From NCBI GenBank assembly GCA_047619485.1, contig JBLHKE010000281.1, positions 1 through 9,377 on the forward strand: a stretch of 9,377 nucleotides of DNA, read 5' to 3'. The stretch is from JBLHKE01 sp047619485 (GTDB lineage: Bacteria; Verrucomicrobiota; Verrucomicrobiia; Verrucomicrobiales; DEV007). A program made the position numbers and the translations under genes. Positions 5,883 through 9,377 of the stretch are shown here, piece by piece. How positions within the stretch are numbered: the first letter of the stretch is position 1; each line of letters starts with the position of its first letter. The notes under the pieces were generated by a model. It did no database searches. It saw nothing but the letters and a program-made list of their open reading frames with translations, and was not told the DNA's origin.

Positions 5883-8345
5883 TTAGTTGCGCCCGCGATT
5901 GAAGCGATTGAAGAACCCGCGGAGCTTCTTCTCTTTCGTCTCTTCAGGTGGCTCGGCCGGTTCGGCAGTCCCGGTTGTGGTTTCCTGCGGCTGGTTGTTG
6001 GAGGAGGACGAGCCACCACTGCGACCATCACTGCTCGCGTCGCTGGAGCGCTCGTATCCGGCGAGCAGTCCACCATCTTTCTTCTTCTGGTAGACGGCAT
6101 TGAAGAAGCGGCCGGCGAGTGGGGCGGCGATGCGGCCACCACCAATCGTCTCTCCCTTGTCGCCTTCGTAGAGGACGGCGAAGGCGTATTCGGGGTTCTC
6201 GTAGGGGACGAAGCCGGCGAACCAGGCGAGGTAGCGCTTGTCCGCGGACGGCCCCCACTGCCCTGTTCCGGTCTTGCCAGCGAGCGTGACATAGTAGTTG
6301 CTGGCGGCCTTGCCGGTGCCCCAGCTGGCGTTGACGACTTTGGCCATGCCGCGGCGGATGACATCGAGCGAGTTTTTCTCGACGTTGAGCAGGTTTTTGT
6401 CCACGGCGGGGAAATGTTTCACGACTTGGTTGTTGTGGTCCTGCACCTGCATGACGAGCCGCGCCTGTGGGATGGCGCGGCCATTGGCGATGCCCGCCAT
6501 CATCTGGCAGACCTGCAGCGGGGTGGCGAGCATGTCTCCTTGGCCGATCGAGGCATTGGCGAGGTGGCCACCGGAGAGATTCTTGCCACGCTCGCGCATG
6601 TTGCTCTGGCTCGGCATGAAGCCGTCCTCCTCGCCGAAGAGCTTGATGCCAGTCTTCTGCCCGTAGCCGAATCGATAGCCCATTGACGAGAGATTGTCGC
6701 CGCCGGTTTTTAAACCCGCTTTGAAGAAGAACGGGTTACACGAGCGCGCGATGGCGACGACGATGTTCATGTCGTCTTCCGCTTTTTTGTTCCAGTTACG
6801 GAATGGGCGGCTGTCGATCATCATCACTGGCGGGCAGGGGAATAGGGTCTGTTCGGTAATGGCACCGCTCTCGAGCGCAGCCAGACCGGTGATGATCTTG
6901 AAGGTCGACGCTGGCGGGTAGCTGGCGCGAAAGGCACGCGCGAACAGTGGGATCTCTGGATCGTTCTGCAGCTCGTCGAAGCGATCCTGGCTGATCGACG
7001 GGGAGAAGTCATTGGGGTCGAAGGCCGGGAAGGAGGCCATCGTCAGGATCTCGCCTGTGTTGATATTCATCACGACGAAGGCGCCACGTTTGACGCTGTT
7101 CTCGAGGATCTCCTCAGCGAGCTGCTGCATCTCGAGGTCGAGTGTGGTCACCACCGTCGAACCGGGGATTGGGCGTCTGGTGATTTCGCGGTCTAGCTCG
7201 GTGCCATCGGAACCGAACAGGTAATTGACGACTCCCGGGGTGCCCTGCAGGTCGGCATCGAAGCTGATCTCAAGGCCGTCGCGACCCTCGATCTGTGGAA
7301 ATAGTGGATCGCCGCTGACCACTGGTCCGGTCGGGAGCCTGCGGGTCTTACCTGCATAGCCGACGATGTGTGCGGCGAGTTTTTTCTGCGGGTAGTGGCG
7401 CACGTAGGTGGGGAATTTGATCAGGCCCTTGTCGAGGTGTGGCTCGATGGTCTCCTCCTGCCACGGGGTGAGTGCGCTGGAGAACATCAGCGGCAACCAG
7501 CGACGGTTCTTGAAATGCTTGATGATGGCCTCATCGCTGATCTGCCAGTCTTGCGCGAGGATGCGGTTGGCGAGATCGATCCGAGTGCGGGCGTAGCTCA
7601 ATACCTCACGTTCGGTCGTGTCGTCGAGGTAGGGGAGTTTGATCGCGAGGATATTGGCGACCTTGTTCTGCACCAGCGGTTGCCCCCAGCGATCGACGAT
7701 CGGCCCGCGTGGTGCCGGTATGAGCATGGTGAACGAGCGCGCATCGGTGCGGGTCATCCACTCGGCCTTCAATTTGGATGCGGCTTTCTCTGGCTCCCGG
7801 GTCGGTTCATCCGGGGCCTTGCGGCTGGCGACATCCATTGGCGAGAGCCCGGGTTCGCGCTCAGGTTTAGGCTGATCCATGACTGGGCTTTTGCCGATCG
7901 GTAGGGCGCGGGGAATGTTCGCGAAGTCGGGCTCGTCAGCCTCTCTTGGGATTGGCATCGCCCGCTCATCTCTCGCGGTCCCGGCTGCGGCGATGGCACG
8001 CTCGCGTTTGAGGCGCATCGATTCCTCCTCGGCGGCGCGCCAGCGTTCTTCACGTTCTCGCTGGAGGCGCTCGAGTTCTTCGGCGGCCACTGGCTTGGCG
8101 CGTGGGATGTCCTTCTCGATCGGTAGGGCGCGTGGGATGTCGTTGATGTCGAGTGTCGATGGATCAAAATCCTCTTCCTCGGCGGGCATGATCCGCTCGG
8201 GCTCCACCACCTCCTCGCGATCATTTTCTTCGATCGGGGTGGCTTTAGGCACGATCGGTCCATCTTCGACCCGATCCTGCGCGAAGAGGGAAAACGCGAT
8301 GGAGAGCAGGCCAAGAGTGCCAGCGACAGAGAGAAAGTTGGGCAT
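5883..8345 (-). CDS. mrdA: Penicillin-binding protein 2 (class B transpeptidase) with a long N-terminal insert
   Basis: An 820-residue class B PBP, the DD-transpeptidase that cross-links peptidoglycan during elongation, normally with RodA. All motifs are present (numbered from the ATG at 8345): pedestal APRGPIVDRWG (211-221), S480-T-F-K483 in YPPASTFK, S535-C-N537, and K691-T-G-T694. YPP before the active serine favours PBP2 over FtsI. The N-terminal hydrophobic stretch (4-22) ends SLFAQD and could be a membrane anchor or a cleavable signal. Between it and the pedestal lie about 190 residues, far longer than usual: acidic sequence, four IPRALPI-type heptads, a charged probable coiled coil (about 87-120), and a Pro/Glu-rich linker. 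The C-terminus (765-820) is a Ser/Gly/Thr/Pro/Glu-rich tail ending in basic, aromatic KKLRGFFNRFNRGRN. An upstream in-frame TTG at 8354 is possible, but AAGGAA at 8357-8362 is better spaced for the ATG. A DUF6941-like gene follows. Confidence 0.93.
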   Translation of the reverse strand: MPNFLSVAGTLGLLSIAFSLFAQDRVEDGPIVPKATPIEENDREEVVEPERIMPAEEEDFDPSTLDINDIPRALPIEKDIPRAKPVAAEELERLQREREERWRAAEEESMRLKRERAIAAAGTARDERAMPIPREADEPDFANIPRALPIGKSPVMDQPKPEREPGLSPMDVASRKAPDEPTREPEKAASKLKAEWMTRTDARSFTMLIPAPRGPIVDRWGQPLVQNKVANILAIKLPYLDDTTEREVLSYARTRIDLANRILAQDWQISDEAIIKHFKNRRWLPLMFSSALTPWQEETIEPHLDKGLIKFPTYVRHYPQKKLAAHIVGYAGKTRRLPTGPVVSGDPLFPQIEGRDGLEISFDADLQGTPGVVNYLFGSDGTELDREITRRPIPGSTVVTTLDLEMQQLAEEILENSVKRGAFVVMNINTGEILTMASFPAFDPNDFSPSISQDRFDELQNDPEIPLFARAFRASYPPASTFKIITGLAALESGAITEQTLFPCPPVMMIDSRPFRNWNKKAEDDMNIVVAIARSCNPFFFKAGLKTGGDNLSSMGYRFGYGQKTGIKLFGEEDGFMPSQSNMRERGKNLSGGHLANASIGQGDMLATPLQVCQMMAGIANGRAIPQARLVMQVQDHNNQVVKHFPAVDKNLLNVEKNSLDVIRRGMAKVVNASWGTGKAASNYYVTLAGKTGTGQWGPSADKRYLAWFAGFVPYENPEYAFAVLYEGDKGETIGGGRIAAPLAGRFFNAVYQKKKDGGLLAGYERSSDASSDGRSGGSSSSNNQPQETTTGTAEPAEPPEETKEKKLRGFFNRFNRGRN
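7896..8252 (-). repeat. Four dispersed heptad repeats inside the PBP2 N-terminal insert
   Basis: The encoded motif (I/V)P(R/K)A(L/K/T)P(I/V) occurs at residues 32-38 (VPKATPI), 70-76 (IPRALPI), 80-86 (IPRAKPV) and 144-150 (IPRALPI), with a degenerate PIPRE at about 131-135. In DNA the two identical heptads share GATCGGTAGGGCGCG on the plus strand (7896-7910 and 8118-8132), suggesting internal duplication. The residues between copies are acidic or coiled-coil-like and differ in length, so this is a repeated short linear motif and not a folded tandem repeat. Confidence 0.7.
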
Positions 8346-8356
8346 TGAGGACAAGA

Positions 8357-8362
8357 TTCCTT
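8357..8362 (-). promoter_or_regulatory. Probable ribosome binding site of PBP2
   Basis: On the minus strand this reads AAGGAA, 11 bases before the ATG at 8345 and only 2 bases before the alternative TTG at 8354. The spacing favours the ATG, giving 820 residues. It is one of the few Shine-Dalgarno-like sequences in the window. Confidence 0.4.
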
Positions 8363-8391
8363 AGGTTGTTTGACAAATCAAGGGGATTGGG

Positions 8392-8427
8392 CGCGATTCG
8401 ACCCCCACTGATACGCGCTCGAACCCC
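8392..8427. promoter_or_regulatory. Imperfect direct repeat, 22-bp period, upstream of PBP2
   Basis: CGCGATTCGACCCC (8392-8405) and CGCGCTCGAACCCC (8414-8427) match at 10 of 14 positions and start exactly 22 bases apart, about two helical turns. They lie 47-82 bases upstream of the PBP2 ATG in the divergent region, where tandem regulator sites would fit. The match is imperfect and the base composition is biased, so this is tentative. Confidence 0.25.
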
Positions 8428-8502
8428 TAAATCTTAGCGTTTTTTTGCGCCGACTTGGCCAATCGGAAGCTGCGGCGGCGACTGCTGATTGCATCGGCGC
8501 GT

Positions 8503-8532
8503 ATTTGTCGGAACGTCGCGGATGCGACAAAT
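8503..8532 (+). promoter_or_regulatory. Inverted repeats enclosing the start codon of the coiled-coil protein gene
   Basis: ATTTGTCG (8503-8510) and CGACAAAT (8525-8532) form a perfect 8-bp stem. Its 14-base loop ends with the ATG at 8522-8524. Nested inside, GTCGC (8515-8519) and GCGAC (8524-8528) form an alternative 5-bp hairpin with loop GGAT. The two stems share bases 8525-8528 and so exclude each other. Either would affect ribosome access, and the inner one repeats the palindrome at 1352-1365. It may be a translational switch, a DNA operator, or chance. Confidence 0.35.
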
Positions 8533-9377
8533 CATAGGCCTAGTAGTCGGACTCATCGTCGGGATTGTCGGGGCGATTCTGTTCACACAGAGTTTGCCGC
8601 CGGAGGAGGGGTCGGTGGAAGGGAAATTGGAGCGGACGGAATTCGAACTCAATAAGGCGCAGGCGGAGGTCGCTGCGCTGCGTGCCGAAGGCAAGACCGG
8701 CCGGCCGCGGAGGACGACGCGCGATGGCCTGCGCTCGATTGCCGAGGACATCCGGGCGGGTCGTGATGTGGACTTGGACGATGTGTTCCGGGCGGCGCAG
8801 CCGTTCATGCGTGACATGGCGCCGCTGTTCGACCGCATCCGGGTGCGCGAGCAGAAGGGGCACTTTGATACGCTGGCGGGCGAGTGGACGCGCGAGTATG
8901 ATCTGGATCGCAAACAGCAGCGCGCGCTCGAGACCTGGCTCGAGGCGAAGGCGGAGGAGAACGCTGAAGCCTTTTCAAAAGTGGTGGGGCGCGAGGATGC
9001 GACCTTCGAGGACATGGTGCGTGCGACCCAGGGGTTTGAGGACAACGTCGAGGGGCTCGAGGCGTTCATGGGAGGCGTTCTGGAAGGTGATACCCTGGCG
9101 AGCTTCAAACAGGATCGCATGCTCGAGCGCGTCGACCGGGTGCAGCAGGATGCTGACCGGAGAGTGGAGCGGCTCGACCGGATCGTCGAGTTGGACGAGG
9201 GGCAGAAAGACCAAGTGTTCTCGCTGATGGCGCGCAGCTCGGAGCACTTCGATGCGTCGATGCGTTTTGAGGGGCTGGATGGCGAGACTGGCCAGCTGCC
9301 TCCAGGTCAAGCCCGGGCGGATGCGGTGATGAGGGTGTTGCGGCCAGAGCAGGTGCAGGTCTACGAGACTCACCGGC
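8522..9377 (+). CDS. Membrane-anchored coiled-coil protein with LxxxQ repeats, incomplete at the right edge
   Basis: No named family is recognised. 285 codons are visible and the frame is still open at the window edge. Residues 1-22 (MRQIIGLVVGLIVGIVGAIL and on) form a hydrophobic N-terminal anchor, followed by QSLPPEEG and a probable coiled coil (about 33-58, with L-x6-L-type spacing and many Glu, Lys and Arg). A basic linker and helical, charged sequence follow. Three segments share an L-x3-Q pattern followed by a helix: LDRKQ (128-132), LDEGQ (224-228) and LRPEQ (273-277). This resembles the LTxxQ theme of Spy/CpxP-type periplasmic proteins, but homology is not shown. Predicted topology puts the bulk in the periplasm. 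The ATG at 8522 is chosen because the hydrophobic anchor starts directly at it. It has no clear ribosome binding site and lies within a hairpin. The gene diverges from PBP2. Dense antisense frames opposite it look like shadows. Confidence 0.82.
   Translation, partial: MRQIIGLVVGLIVGIVGAILFTQSLPPEEGSVEGKLERTEFELNKAQAEVAALRAEGKTGRPRRTTRDGLRSIAEDIRAGRDVDLDDVFRAAQPFMRDMAPLFDRIRVREQKGHFDTLAGEWTREYDLDRKQQRALETWLEAKAEENAEAFSKVVGREDATFEDMVRATQGFEDNVEGLEAFMGGVLEGDTLASFKQDRMLERVDRVQQDADRRVERLDRIVELDEGQKDQVFSLMARSSEHFDASMRFEGLDGETGQLPPGQARADAVMRVLRPEQVQVYETHR

Larger units (their letters stand above)
8346..8521. other. Divergent intergenic region between PBP2 and the coiled-coil gene
   Basis: This 176-base region must contain promoters for both divergent genes. 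It holds TTGACAAATCAA (8370-8381), which includes a perfect -35-like TTGACA but has no matching -10 at 16-18 bases. It also holds the 22-bp-period direct repeat, a seven-base T run (8440-8446), and the start-codon hairpin at its right edge. I could not place a convincing sigma-70 promoter in either direction. Confidence 0.5.

Noticed and set aside
7368..7904. 178-codon plus-strand frame opposite PBP2
   Set aside because: It lies fully antisense to PBP2 coding sequence with recognisable family motifs. Its own translation shows no family signal.
8370..8398. TTGACA at 8370-8375 as a -35 element
   Set aside because: The hexamer 17 bases downstream is GCGATT and neighbouring spacings give no TATAAT-like box, so a rightward promoter is not supported.
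8440..8446. Seven-T run as an intrinsic terminator
   Set aside because: No GC-rich stem precedes it on the plus strand, and it lies between divergent genes where no terminator is expected.
8434..9120. 228-codon minus-strand frame opposite the coiled-coil gene
   Set aside because: The translation is Ser/Arg/Pro-rich and low-complexity, as expected antisense to a GC-rich gene. The plus-strand frame has a proper anchor and coiled coil.

Overview
The window is GC-rich, densely coded bacterial chromosome. Gene content and protein style suggest a Gram-negative-type bacterium of the Planctomycetota-Verrucomicrobiota-Chlamydiota group, most likely Verrucomicrobiota. The pointers are a zinc-ribbon/single-TM hypothetical protein, a short DUF6941-like protein, an N-terminally anchored coiled-coil protein beginning MRQIIGLVVGLIVG, and poor Shine-Dalgarno sequences. 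This placement is inferred from resemblance, not from a search. I see no phage genes, insertion sequence, CRISPR array, rRNA or convincing tRNA.

Layout: 1-278 has no supported gene but holds a long imperfect inverted repeat (124-242) able to fold into a branched RNA. A MidA/NDUFAF7-type methyltransferase runs leftward (279-1325) and diverges from a class A penicillin-binding protein (PBP1A type, 1448-3937, +). Next comes a zinc-ribbon membrane protein (3995-5419, +), which ends 5 bases from the end of a convergent leftward pair: PBP2 (5883-8345, -), then a small DUF6941-like protein (5425-5841, -). A 176-base divergent region separates PBP2 from a membrane-anchored coiled-coil/LxxxQ protein (8522 to the right edge, +, incomplete).

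The centre of the window is a peptidoglycan-synthesis locus: a glycan-strand polymerase (PBP1A) and an elongation-type transpeptidase (PBP2) facing each other tail to tail, with two uncharacterised proteins between them. The most notable observation is that PBP1A keeps a canonical glycosyltransferase domain and the KTGT motif, but has lost both SxxK (now T-S-F-L) and SxN (now G-K-M). It therefore looks like a polymerase carrying a dead transpeptidase domain. PBP2 keeps all three motifs, so it could supply the cross-linking. PBP2 also carries an unusual insert of roughly 150 residues between its N-terminal hydrophobic segment and its pedestal domain. That insert contains four copies of a heptad of the form (I/V)P(R/K)A(L/K/T)P(I/V), and a similar IQRAKPL occurs in the C-terminal tail of PBP1A.

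Non-coding signals are modest: inverted repeats in both divergent intergenic regions, a palindrome GTCGC-N4-GCGAC present in both, and a hairpin enclosing the start codon of the last gene. No strong sigma-70 promoter could be assigned with confidence.
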